DNA of 27,569 bases from CAYPQL01 sp964412905 (lineage in GTDB: Bacteria > Patescibacteriota > Minisyncoccia > JAHIHE01 > JAGLIN01), in contig CAYPQL010000014.1 of the NCBI GenBank assembly GCA_964412905.1, positions 1 through 27,569 on the forward strand. Reading direction: 5' to 3'. How positions within the stretch are numbered: position 1 is the first letter of the stretch; each line of letters opens with the position of its first letter. The position numbers and the translations under genes are program-made. Below the pieces are notes generated by a model, which saw only the letters and a program-made list of their open reading frames with translations, searched no databases and was not told the DNA's origin. Positions 1 through 6,251 of the stretch are shown here, piece after piece.

Positions 1-29
1 AGTTTTTCTTTTGTTTGATTATTTTCCAT
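1..29 (-). CDS. possible start of a gene leaving the window
   Basis: An ATG on the minus strand at 29 opens a frame of nine codons (MENNQTKEK) that runs off the left edge without a stop. It lies 8 bases beyond the radC stop and would be its downstream neighbour. There is no Shine-Dalgarno sequence, but neither is there one for radC. Too short to assign any function; it may be chance. Confidence 0.2.
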
Positions 30-37
30 AGTATATT

Positions 38-709
38 TTAAATTAAATTTTTATCTTTAAAACTGAATGAATTTGAATTTGAAATAATAACATGATCAAT
101 GACTTCAATCCCTAATATTTTACCGGCTTCCACCATTCTTTTGGTTAAATCTAAATCATCTTCTGACGGCTCGCTATCGCCAGAGGGATGATTATGCGCC
201 AATATCATACTTGATGCCAAACAATCAATCGCCGGTTTAAAAACTTCACGCGGATGCACCAAGCTTGCATTTAAAGTCCCGATAGAAATCGTTTCTTTGT
301 GAATCAATTGATTTCTGGCGTTTAAATACAAAACTACAAAATGCTCTTTCTTGGCAGTTCGCAATTCCTGAAGTTGCGCCACCGCGTCTTTGGCTGAATT
401 AATTGTCGGTAAATTATTATCTTCAACATCCAAAGCCCGTTTTGTCAATTCAAAAGCTGCCAAAAGTAAACATGCTTTTCCCGCTCCGATTCCTTTTATT
501 TTTGACAACTCCTGAAAATCAAGCGATAGAAGTTTTTTCTTGGGAAATTTGCTCAGTATTTCTTCCGAAATCTTAATAACATTTTTTCCTTCAATTCCGG
601 TTCTGAGCAAAATAGCCATCAGCTCGCCATCTCGCAAATTTTCAACGCCCTTCTCAATAAGCTTTTCGCGAGGCCGTTCATGTTTTGGTAAATCTTTTAT
701 TTTTGGCAT
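38..709 (-). CDS. radC: RadC family protein (JAB/MPN metalloprotease-like domain)
   Basis: A 223-residue protein of the RadC/UPF0758 family. The N-terminal part (about 1-95) carries a helix-hairpin-helix-like segment around IKGIGAGKA (71-79). The C-terminal JAB/MPN domain holds the JAMM metal-binding signature: AHNHPSGD with His172, His174 and Asp185, and Glu155 upstream as the likely catalytic acid. Length is normal for the family. RadC was once linked to DNA repair, but its biochemical role is unsettled; it behaves as a putative DNA-linked metalloprotein in the cytoplasm. No Shine-Dalgarno sequence precedes the ATG. A promoter lies about 190 bases upstream (896-924) with a short excisionase-like frame between, so the two may share a transcript. 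The family assignment is secure, the function is not. Confidence 0.93.
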   Translation of the reverse strand: MPKIKDLPKHERPREKLIEKGVENLRDGELMAILLRTGIEGKNVIKISEEILSKFPKKKLLSLDFQELSKIKGIGAGKACLLLAAFELTKRALDVEDNNLPTINSAKDAVAQLQELRTAKKEHFVVLYLNARNQLIHKETISIGTLNASLVHPREVFKPAIDCLASSMILAHNHPSGDSEPSEDDLDLTKRMVEAGKILGIEVIDHVIISNSNSFSFKDKNLI

Positions 710-766
710 ATTATTTAAGTTAAGTCCGAATTCATAGTTTTTTTATTTTAAATATTTATCCCTTTT

Positions 767-892
767 TTACTTAATCTTAGCTTTATCAAAAAACCTCTCG
801 AACTCTTTTCTCTCAATTATTTTATAAGCCTTAATTTTCCCGGCTTTGATATGGCGATAATCGTCATTATGTTCGCTTTCTTTTTTTATATT
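767..892 (-). pseudogene. short excisionase/MerR-like fragment without a standard start
   Basis: An open minus-strand frame of 41 codons ending in TAA has no ATG, GTG or TTG. Its middle (YRHIKAGKIKAYKI) resembles the recognition part of excisionase-family winged helix-turn-helix proteins, and its end (KEFERFFDKAK) resembles their final helix, but the beginning and the wing are missing. It begins almost at the predicted transcription start of the 896-924 promoter. An ATA codon sits at 887-889. I read it as a remnant of a small DNA-binding gene; a leaderless gene with an unusual start, or chance, are alternatives. The resemblance is from memory of the family pattern, not from an alignment. Confidence 0.3.
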
Positions 893-895
893 TTA

Positions 896-924
896 ATTAT
901 ACTTTACACCGCCCTACAAAGCAA
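896..924 (-). promoter_or_regulatory. sigma70-type promoter upstream of radC
   Basis: On the minus strand a -35 box TTGCTT (919-924) and a perfect -10 box TATAAT (896-901) are 17 bases apart. Transcription would start near 889 and run through the 767-892 fragment into radC. Confidence 0.55.
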
Positions 925-1121
925 GGCTTAATTTGCAATATTTAAAATCCCGTTGTACAATAAATGATATGATAAATATCAAGCAAGTGAATGTTTGTTA
1001 TGTCAAAAATCTTTAAAATCAATAATCATATCCATAGATTTTTTTGAGCAGGGAAAGCACTTCGTCGCAGATTTATGTGTCAAGATGGGGCGAAATTATA
1101 AAAAAACAAATTGCCATAAAA
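925..1121. other. intergenic stretch with no gene recognised
   Basis: Between the radC promoter and the rpsR terminator I see no convincing coding frame on either strand. The open frame running rightwards from about 995 is antisense to rpsR over much of its length and resembles no family. Confidence 0.5.
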
Positions 1122-1160
1122 ACAAAAAACACACCGGTTTAAAATCGGCGTGTTTTTTGT
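1122..1160 (-). terminator. intrinsic terminator of the rpsF-ssb-rpsR unit
   Basis: A 13-bp stem (1124-1136 with 1146-1158, one G-U pair) of the form AAAAAACACxCCG/CGGxGTGTTTTTT lies directly downstream of rpsR on the minus strand. The stem ends in a T-run in both directions, so it could also stop rightward transcription. Confidence 0.8.
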
Positions 1161-1180
1161 TGTCGCATGTCTTGGATTTC

Positions 1181-1456
1181 CTATTTGCTTATATACGGGA
1201 GCAGCCCCATAAATCTCGCTCTTTTGACGGCGTTGGCGACTTGCCTTTGGTGCTTGGTGCAGGCGCCTGTTCTTTTGGGCTGGACGATTTTAGCGCGCTG
1301 GTTGATAAACCTTCTTAAAGTTTGAGGATCTTTATAATCCGCGTTTCTTTCTTTTTCAAGGCAGAACAAGCATTGTTTCTTGGGTTGCAGGACAGAATCG
1401 TTATTATTGCGGCTGCGGTTTTTCATATTGCCGCGGCTGTTTTTGTTATTAATCAT
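1181..1456 (-). CDS. rpsR: 30S ribosomal protein S18
   Basis: A 91-residue protein that pairs with S6 on the platform of the small ribosomal subunit. The S18 core is clear: CLFCLEKE (about 29-36), the segment DPQTLRRFINQRAKI, and the motif RTGACTKHQRQVANAVKRAR with the ending MGLLPY. The N-terminus is a basic, Asn-rich arm of about 20 residues. It is the last gene of the minus-strand unit rpsF-ssb-rpsR, the usual bacterial order, and is followed by a strong terminator. No Shine-Dalgarno sequence precedes the ATG. The frame on the opposite strand over this region is a shadow. Confidence 0.97.
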   Translation of the reverse strand: MINNKNSRGNMKNRSRNNNDSVLQPKKQCLFCLEKERNADYKDPQTLRRFINQRAKIVQPKRTGACTKHQRQVANAVKRARFMGLLPYISK

Positions 1457-1503
1457 AATTTATTAATGTTTTTAACTTAGTTAAATTCGCGACTTGGTAA
1501 TTT

Positions 1504-1989
1504 CTAAAACGGAATATCTTCAATTTTTATTTCCTCGCTGCTGTTGTCGTCAGGCTTGCTTTCAGCCGGAGCTTGTTTTCCGGCCGGATCTTCCGCGGCG
1601 TTATTTTGCTTATGCTCTTCTTTCGGCTGATATGACGGAGAAGGGCTTCCTTCCTGAGATCTCGGCCTTGGGCCCATTTGCATATTCTCGGCGATGATCT
1701 CCGTTTTTGATCTTTTAACTCCGTCTTGGCCTTCCCAAGTTCTGGTTTCCATTCTTCCTTCAAAAAGCGCCAGCTGCCCTTTGGTGAGATACTGCCCGCA
1801 AATTTCAGCGAGTTTTCCCCAAGCGACAATGCTGTGGAATTCAACTTTTTCTTTCTTTTCTCCGCTGCTTGAGTTCCAGACTCTATTGGTTGCGATGCCG
1901 ATTGAAGCCACGGTTTGTCCGTTTGGAGTAGTTCTTGTTTCGGGATCTTTTGTCAATCTCCCGACCACTATAGCTTTGTTGAAATTCAT
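1504..1989 (-). CDS. ssb: single-stranded DNA-binding protein
   Basis: A 161-residue SSB. The OB-fold fills about residues 1-110, with typical segments MNFNKAIVVGRLTKDPETR, the GQTVASIGIATNR strand, and FHSIVAWGKLAEICGQYLTKG. A low-complexity Pro/Ser/Gln/Glu linker follows, ending in the acidic tip IEDIPF that in other bacteria recruits replication and repair proteins. It coats single-stranded DNA during replication, recombination and repair. It lies between rpsF and rpsR in the conserved S6-SSB-S18 order. No Shine-Dalgarno sequence is present; the ATG follows TTAACTTAAAAAAT. Confidence 0.97.
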   Translation of the reverse strand: MNFNKAIVVGRLTKDPETRTTPNGQTVASIGIATNRVWNSSSGEKKEKVEFHSIVAWGKLAEICGQYLTKGQLALFEGRMETRTWEGQDGVKRSKTEIIAENMQMGPRPRSQEGSPSPSYQPKEEHKQNNAAEDPAGKQAPAESKPDDNSSEEIKIEDIPF

Positions 1990-2022
1990 ATTTTTTAAGT
2001 TAATAAATTAGGCCTTTGGCGC

Positions 2023-2059
2023 TAATTTCGCGGACTTATGCGGACTTAACGCGGAAATA
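2023..2059. repeat. small repeat and inverted repeat between ssb and rpsF
   Basis: The 9-mer GCGGACTTA occurs twice in tandem (2030-2038 and 2040-2048), flanked by ATTTCGCG on one side and CGCGGAAAT on the other, which are nearly complementary. It is a small example of the filler repeats seen through the window. Confidence 0.5.
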
Positions 2060-2102
2060 CTGAAATTTCTTAACGATAAATTAATAGTGCGGCAATGCAT
2101 TT

Positions 2103-2921
2103 TCAGATCATCGTGTCTTCAAGAATTTCGTCAAGCTTGTCTTCCAAATCTTCCAGCTTTATTTTCTTTTTCTTTTTTGCCGCTTTCTTTTTTTCTTTCG
2201 GCTGTTCTTCTGTTGTTTCTTTTTCTTCTTTGCCCATTAATTCTTCTTTAGCTTCTTTCTTTTCAACTTCTCTCTCTCCAATTTCTTTTTCAGTAATTAT
2301 TGTCTTTTCTTTTTCTTCTTCACTCTCGGGAATTGCCAGCGCTTCTTTTTTAGCTTCCTTTTTATATTCTTCCTTTATCAAAGGCGCAACTCCCTCTTCC
2401 TTAACTTCTTTTTCAACCGCCTCTTTTCTTTCTCTTAAAACTTTTCGGTCATCTTTCTCCTTTTCTTCTTTGGCGGTCTGCAGCTCTTCTTTTTTGCTCT
2501 CTTTTTCCTGTTCGGATCTTTTTCGGGCAAAAAGTTTTTGCAATTGAGCCAGTCCTTCTTTGGTCATCGGATCGGCCTGAAGAAGAAGATGCCTTAAGAT
2601 GCGGCTGTTTGTTTTCAAGTATTTGTCAATTTCTTTTACATTTGTTCCTTCGCTTTTAAAATTAAAAAGGCAATAAAAGCCAAAGCGATTTTTTTTGATG
2701 GGGTAGGCCAATTTTCGTTTTATCACCGGCAGATTTTTCAATTCCTCGGATCCTTCTTCTTTTGATATTTCCGTCTTCAGTAAAAACGGATGGTCAAGCA
2801 AAGTTTCCAGCTTTTCTCCTCCCATATTTTTAATTTCTTTTTCTATCTCTTCAAAAATGGATTTGATTTCCATTCCGGTCATCCCGGAAGGAAGGATATA
2901 GAGCAGTTCGTAATTATTCAT
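2103..2921 (-). CDS. rpsF: 30S ribosomal protein S6 with long charged C-terminal extension
   Basis: A 272-residue protein, about twice the usual 95-130 residues. Residues 1 to about 130 are S6: the opening MNNYELLYILP, the LAYPIKKNRFGFYCLFNF strand region (71-88), and a final strand followed by ILRHLLL (108-114). Residues 40-62 hold a small insertion relative to most S6 proteins. From about 135 to 250 the protein is almost entirely Glu and Lys, then a basic KKKAAKKKKK run leads to a short amphipathic end, KLEDLEDKLDEILED. S6 binds S18 on the 30S platform. It is the first gene of the rpsF-ssb-rpsR unit, with a promoter at 3046-3074 and a folded leader. The tail has no T-run or frameshift signature, so I take it as real. 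Confidence 0.93.
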   Translation of the reverse strand: MNNYELLYILPSGMTGMEIKSIFEEIEKEIKNMGGEKLETLLDHPFLLKTEISKEEGSEELKNLPVIKRKLAYPIKKNRFGFYCLFNFKSEGTNVKEIDKYLKTNSRILRHLLLQADPMTKEGLAQLQKLFARKRSEQEKESKKEELQTAKEEKEKDDRKVLRERKEAVEKEVKEEGVAPLIKEEYKKEAKKEALAIPESEEEKEKTIITEKEIGEREVEKKEAKEELMGKEEKETTEEQPKEKKKAAKKKKKIKLEDLEDKLDEILEDTMI

Positions 2922-2982
2922 TTAGTTTGATGGTTAAATTATTTAGACTTGAATCATCTTGCGTTTTGGCGCAAAAAATACA

Positions 2983-3033
2983 GATATATATGGACCTTTG
3001 GGCGCGAAAATTATATCTCCCGCGCCATATATC
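2983..3033 (-). promoter_or_regulatory. folded rpsF leader, possible S6:S18 autoregulatory site
   Basis: In the leader of rpsF mRNA an outer stem (3025-3033 with 2983-2993, GATATATGG against CCATATATATC) encloses an inner stem (GGCGCG against CGCGCC, 3021-3026 and 3001-3006), leaving an asymmetric loop CCAAAGGT on the 3' side. Many bacteria carry an S6:S18-binding hairpin with an asymmetric C-rich internal loop at exactly this position. The structure is visible; that it binds S6:S18 is inference. Confidence 0.4.
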
Positions 3034-3045
3034 TTTGATGTTTAA

Positions 3046-3074
3046 ATAATATCACAGGTTTTTAATTTTTGCAA
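3046..3074 (-). promoter_or_regulatory. promoter of rpsF-ssb-rpsR
   Basis: Minus-strand -35 box TTGCAA (3069-3074) and -10 box TATTAT (3046-3051), 17 bases apart. Transcription would begin near 3039, giving a leader of about 118 bases containing the hairpin at 2983-3033. Confidence 0.6.
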
Positions 3075-3193
3075 GGGCGGTATAAGACGATTATTCATTA
3101 ACGATTAAAGAATTAACGGATTGGTATGTTAAAATGTTCAAACAGTTTTTCTCTTGTCAGCCGCATTTAGAAATATCATATTTTTTCAAACTA

Positions 3194-3222
3194 TTGACAT
3201 TTGTAAAAAAATCGTTTAGAAT
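3194..3222 (+). promoter_or_regulatory. promoter of the ATP synthase operon
   Basis: A perfect -35 box TTGACA (3194-3199), a 17-base spacer and a -10 box TAGAAT (3217-3222) precede atpB by about 57 bases. This is the best promoter I can see upstream of the atp genes on the plus strand. Confidence 0.75.
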
Positions 3223-3278
3223 AGCCCTGTTAAAAGAAAATTAAAGAGGTCTGATTTTTAAGTTTTAAGAAGAGAAGA

Positions 3279-4031
3279 ATGCATGTTTCAATCACCCCGG
3301 AAATTATCACCAATTTGCTGGGAATTCCAGTTTCAAATACTCTTATAGCCTCTCTGATGGCTACGGCGGTTCTTGCGGCAATCGCCTATTTCTCCACCAG
3401 AGAAATGAAGGAAACGCCAAAAGGAGCGCAGAATATATTAGAAACAATCATAGAAGCGCTTTTTAAAATGGCCGATGGCGTTACCGGAGACAGAAAACAG
3501 ACTTATCAATTTTTTCCGATAGTCGCCACTATTTTTATTTTCATAATCACCTCAAACTGGCTCGGCCTTCTTCCCGGATTCGGTTCGCTCGGATTTTATG
3601 AAGTTGCCGAAGAGGGCATGCTTGAAAGCGGGCATGCTGTTTTTGTTCCCCTGCTTAGATCTACGAACAGCGACTTGAATACGACTCTGGCGCTTGCCAT
3701 TGTTTCGGTTTTGGCAATTCAGATTTTTGGGATTATGGCTTTGGGAATTTTCAAATACGGCAAAAAATTCATCAATTTCAGTTCGCCTATAAAATTTTTC
3801 GTAGGCATACTGGAATTGGTAAGCGAGGTTGCCAAGATGATTTCTTTCTCGTTCAGGCTTTTCGGAAATGTTTTCGCGGGCGAAGTCCTCTTGGTCGTTA
3901 TAATGACGCTTGCTCCTTTCATCGCGCCCCTGCCGTTTTTCGGACTGGAACTTTTTGTCGGCTTTGTCCAAGCGCTGGTTTTCGCGATGTTAACGATTGT
4001 GTTTTTGAAAGTGGCTGTGACAGCGCATTGA
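3279..4031 (+). CDS. atpB: ATP synthase F0 subunit a
   Basis: A 250-residue integral membrane protein forming the ion half-channels beside the c-ring. The family hallmark SFRLFGNVFAGE holds the essential Arg193, which corresponds to Arg210 of the E. coli protein, and the last helix has FVQALVFAMLTIVFL with Gln231. About five or six hydrophobic segments are visible (roughly 22-38, 81-98, 136-158, 175-190, 200-220, 226-248). Length is usual. It is first in the operon, 57 bases after a strong promoter, with a weak purine-rich site (AAGAAGAGAAG) directly before the ATG. It ends in TGA, one sign that TGA is a stop codon here. There is no atpI-like gene upstream. Confidence 0.96.
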   Translation: MHVSITPEIITNLLGIPVSNTLIASLMATAVLAAIAYFSTREMKETPKGAQNILETIIEALFKMADGVTGDRKQTYQFFPIVATIFIFIITSNWLGLLPGFGSLGFYEVAEEGMLESGHAVFVPLLRSTNSDLNTTLALAIVSVLAIQIFGIMALGIFKYGKKFINFSSPIKFFVGILELVSEVAKMISFSFRLFGNVFAGEVLLVVIMTLAPFIAPLPFFGLELFVGFVQALVFAMLTIVFLKVAVTAH

Positions 4032-4036
4032 TGAAT

Positions 4037-4168
4037 AAATTAAAAATGTAAAAATCAAAAATCAAAATGACAATTAAAAATGTAAAATTGTTTAAATTCT
4101 TGTATTTTATTTAATTTTGAATTTTACACTGTCATTTTCCATTTTGATATTTCCATTTTGATTTAATT
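4037..4168. repeat. low-complexity inverted repeat between atpB and atpE
   Basis: Words such as AAAATGTAAAA and ATCAAAATGACA on the left arm (4037-4090) are answered by their complements on the right arm (4115-4168), so the whole gap can fold into one long imperfect hairpin. A very similar sequence occurs at 22213-22320 beside tRNA-Leu. No coding frame is present. Confidence 0.7.
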
Positions 4169-4199
4169 AATAATTATTAACTAAAGAAAGGAAAAAACT

Positions 4200-4427
4200 A
4201 TGGATGTAGAATCAATAAAGCTAATTTCAGCGGCGTTTGCCATTGCAATAGGATCTTTTGGTCCGGCTTTGGGTATCGGAATTCTCGGCGGAAAAGCTAT
4301 GGAAGCGATTGGAAGAAATCCCGAAGCTTCGGGAAAAATCCAAAGCGCTATGATTTTGGCAATCGCCTTTGCCGAAGCAATCGCGATTTACGCGCTTGTC
4401 GTCGCTCTCATTATTAAATTCGTTTAA
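4200..4427 (+). CDS. atpE: ATP synthase F0 subunit c
   Basis: A 75-residue two-helix hairpin protein that forms the rotating c-ring. Helix 1 has the glycine-rich motif GPALGIGILGGKA (21-33), the polar loop is GRNPEA (38-43), and helix 2 holds the ion-binding carboxylate Glu59 in AFAEAIAIYALV. The positions that mark sodium-binding rings (a Gln in helix 1 and Ser/Thr after the Glu) are Ile26 and Ala60 here, so proton coupling is more likely. It is the only atp gene with a clear Shine-Dalgarno sequence (AAAGAAAGGA, about 7 bases before ATG), which fits the need for many c copies per enzyme. A large hairpin starts at its stop codon. Confidence 0.96.
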   Translation: MDVESIKLISAAFAIAIGSFGPALGIGILGGKAMEAIGRNPEASGKIQSAMILAIAFAEAIAIYALVVALIIKFV

Positions 4428-4479
4428 TAAGCATTTGAGCAAAAGAGAATTTTTATTCTCTTTTGAGATGCGCTTATTA
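4425..4479 (+). terminator. large hairpin directly after atpE
   Basis: The stop codon begins an inverted repeat: outer TAATAAGC/GCTTATTA (4425-4432 with 4472-4479) and inner AAAAGAGAA/TTCTCTTTT around a short loop. No long T-run follows, so it may be a partial terminator or, more likely, a 3' structure that stabilises atpE mRNA and raises subunit c output. Function is inferred. Confidence 0.55.
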
Positions 4480-4486
4480 GAATATG

Positions 4487-4598
4487 GAATTTAGAATTTA
4501 GAATTTAGAATAATTTTGTTTCAACTGAGATTTATATAAATTATACAAAAATATTGTTTATTGAGACAAACTGGATTCCCGCCTCCGCGGGAATGACA
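4487..4598. repeat. tandem GAATTTA repeat and a GCGGGAAT palindrome before atpF
   Basis: Three tandem copies of the 7-mer GAATTTA (4487-4507) are followed at 4573-4598 by a hairpin element reading GGATTCCCGCctccGCGGGAATGACA. The same element occurs twice at 26227-26394. The stretch up to 4665 carries no gene. Confidence 0.7.
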
Positions 4599-4665
4599 AA
4601 TACTTCATGCGAATGACAAATACTTTTCAACTTTACAAACTTTATAACTTTATTAACTAATCTTT

Positions 4666-5163
4666 ATGCCGGAAATATTTACAAAATTGGGGATAGATTA
4701 CAAGCTGATAATTGCGCAGGCGGTTAATTTTGTTTTGCTTCTTGTGATTTTGCAGAGGCTTGCCTATAAGCCGGTTTTGAAAATGCTTAATGACAGGACT
4801 GAAAAAATAGACAAGAGTTTGAAGCAGGCGCAGAAAATTGGAGAAGAATTGAAGAATACGGAAGAAACAAAAATCGCTGAAATAAAAAAAGCGAAAGAAG
4901 AATCGCAAAGAATAATCAAAGAAGCGCAAGATAGCGCGGAGAAAAAGTCGCTGGAAGCTCTGGAAAAAACCAAAGCTAAAACGAAGGAAATTGTGGAAAG
5001 CGCCAAGCAGGAAATCAGATCCGAAAAAGAAAAGTCGGTAGCGGAAGCGAAAAGAGAAATCGCCGATATTTCAATTTTGATCGCCAAGAAAATAATCGGC
5101 GATAGTATTAATGAAAAAGAGCAGAAAAAAATCGTGAATGATGTTTTACTGAAGATAAAATAA
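4666..5163 (+). CDS. atpF: ATP synthase F0 subunit b
   Basis: A 165-residue peripheral-stalk subunit. A single membrane helix near the N-terminus (about 14-33, within IIAQAVNFVLLLVILQRLAY) is followed by a long charged coiled coil (about 40-150) rich in Lys, Glu and Ala, which dimerises and holds the F1 head against subunit a. Size and layout are normal. The ATG has no Shine-Dalgarno sequence and follows the filler TTTATTAACTAATCTTT. It lies 238 bases after atpE, a gap filled by a hairpin and repeats, where these genes are normally adjacent. Confidence 0.94.
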   Translation: MPEIFTKLGIDYKLIIAQAVNFVLLLVILQRLAYKPVLKMLNDRTEKIDKSLKQAQKIGEELKNTEETKIAEIKKAKEESQRIIKEAQDSAEKKSLEALEKTKAKTKEIVESAKQEIRSEKEKSVAEAKREIADISILIAKKIIGDSINEKEQKKIVNDVLLKIK

Positions 5164-5191
5164 TTACAAATGTCTGCTTTCTTTAAGAAAT

Positions 5192-5277
5192 TGTCATTTC
5201 GAGCGTGTCGCGAGAAATCTAAATATTGTAGAAATATCTAAGATTTATAGATTTCTCGCTAATCGCTCGAAATGACA
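5192..5277. repeat. palindromic element A, TGTCATTTCGAGCG type
   Basis: An 86-base element between atpF and atpH starts TGTCATTTCGAGCG and ends CGCTCGAAATGACA. A second inner pair, CGAGAAATCTA and TAGATTTCTCG, makes the whole an almost complete hairpin. It belongs to the group of elements here that begin TGTCAT and end ATGACA. Confidence 0.85.
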
Positions 5278-5348
5278 GATTTTTAGGATAAATAAATTTT
5301 TCGCTATTCAACAATTTAGCAATATAACAATTTAACAATGCAATCTTT

Positions 5349-5735
5349 ATGAAAATCACGCCGAAACAATATGCCGTGAGTTTGTATGAATCAACGAAAG
5401 GAGCTGATAGGCTTAAGTCTGAGCAAAGAGTGGGCAGTTTTGTGAAAATACTGAAAAGAAACAACGATCTTTCGCTAATTACTAAAATCATAGAGCAATA
5501 TTACAAGCATTATAGAAAAGAAAAAAATATTTCCAAAATTGAAATTGCCAGCAATGAAAAATTAAGCTCGGAAACTCTGAATAAAATTATCCAGAAATTT
5601 CATAAGCAGATTGAGATTGAAGAAAAAATTGACAAGTCTTTGATCGGCGGAGTCGTTATTAAAATAGACAATAACATTCTAATAGACGGAAGCGTGAAAA
5701 GGAAGCTGGAGGATTTGAGGGGGAGTATTAAATAA
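5349..5735 (+). CDS. atpH: ATP synthase F1 subunit delta (short form)
   Basis: A 128-residue delta subunit, which links the F1 head to subunit b. The start MKITPKQYAVSLYES and the end, where LIGGVVIKIDNNILIDGSV (about 98-116) matches the conserved C-terminal GG...D.S pattern, place it securely. It is about 50 residues shorter than the usual 170-180; the missing part is in the N-terminal helical bundle. Since both ends are conserved, this looks like a compact lineage form, not a truncation. No Shine-Dalgarno sequence; the ATG follows AACAATTTAACAAT-type filler. Flanked by palindromic elements A and B. Confidence 0.9.
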   Translation: MKITPKQYAVSLYESTKGADRLKSEQRVGSFVKILKRNNDLSLITKIIEQYYKHYRKEKNISKIEIASNEKLSSETLNKIIQKFHKQIEIEEKIDKSLIGGVVIKIDNNILIDGSVKRKLEDLRGSIK

Positions 5736-5800
5736 GTATTAAGTATCTAGTATTAAGTATTAAGGGTGATTAGTTCTTGCTGAAATAGCAATAATAGTCC

Positions 5801-5929
5801 TGTCATTGCGAGGAGTTCCGAAGCCATCAGGCGGAGGAACGACGAAGCAATCTCATGGTTATTTATGGGGATAAAATAATAAAGCGAGAACAAGAGATTG
5901 CTTCGTCGTTGATACTCCTCGCAATGACA
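5801..5929. repeat. palindromic element B, TGTCATTGCGAGGA type
   Basis: This 129-base element starts TGTCATTGCGAGGA and ends TCCTCGCAATGACA, with an inner pair GACGAAGCAATCTC and GAGATTGCTTCGTC. It sits between atpH and the first small-ORF cassette. I have the impression that similar TGTCATTGCGAG repeats occur in many unrelated bacterial genomes, but I cannot check that here. Confidence 0.85.
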
Positions 5930-5941
5930 CTACATAACGCT

Positions 5942-6218
5942 CATTGAAAATTTAGAAATTGAGATTTGGAATATATTAGGGAGGAAAAATATGAGCATAA
6001 AAGATAAAATAAAAGAATATATAAAAAGAGAAAGACTAAAAGGTAAATATAACGAACTTGAAAAAGAAGTGGAAAGAGAGAAAGAAATAGAAAAAGTATG
6101 TAAAGAAACAATAAATAAGCAAAGATTAAAAGTTGCAGGGTTGCAACATGATCTGCGCAAGTTAAGGGAAGATTAATTTTTTTACATCTTCCTTTCAAAT
6201 CTCAATCTCTAAACAATT
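5942..6218. mobile_element. small-ORF cassette I with inverted-repeat arms
   Basis: The left arm CATTGAAAATTTAGAAATTG (5942-5961) and on to 5968 is answered on the right by CAAATCTCAATCTCTAAACA (6196-6215), an imperfect complement of about 21 bases. Between them lie a Shine-Dalgarno sequence, a 61-codon ORF and a hairpin (GGAAGAT/ATCTTCC) that overlaps the stop codon. Cassette II at 9068-9244 has the same arms and order. No transposase is present; movement by a factor elsewhere is inference. Confidence 0.6.
5991..6176 (+). CDS. small charged coiled-coil protein, unknown
   Basis: A 61-residue protein made almost wholly of Lys, Glu, Arg and hydrophobic residues in a heptad-like pattern (for example YNELEKEVEREKEIEKVCKE), with a single Cys. 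It is predicted to form one long helix or coiled coil; there is no membrane segment. A strong Shine-Dalgarno sequence, AGGGAGG, stands 6 bases before the ATG, unlike the atp genes on both sides. It lies between atpH and atpA inside an inverted-repeat cassette. I do not recognise the family. A role in ATP synthase assembly or regulation is possible from position alone, but the cassette structure argues that it is an insertion. Confidence 0.7.
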   Translation: MSIKDKIKEYIKRERLKGKYNELEKEVEREKEIEKVCKETINKQRLKVAGLQHDLRKLRED

Positions 6219-6251
6219 TAACAATCCTAACAATTTAACAATATAATCATT

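Noticed and set aside
995..1318. 107-codon plus-strand frame over rpsR and its terminator
   Set aside because: It runs antisense through the clearly coding S18 gene and through its terminator hairpin; the product resembles no family.
2095..2547. 150-codon Ser/Phe-rich plus-strand frame
   Set aside because: It is the mirror of the Glu/Lys-rich S6 tail; the GAA/AAA codons read as TTC/TTT on the other strand, which keeps the frame open.
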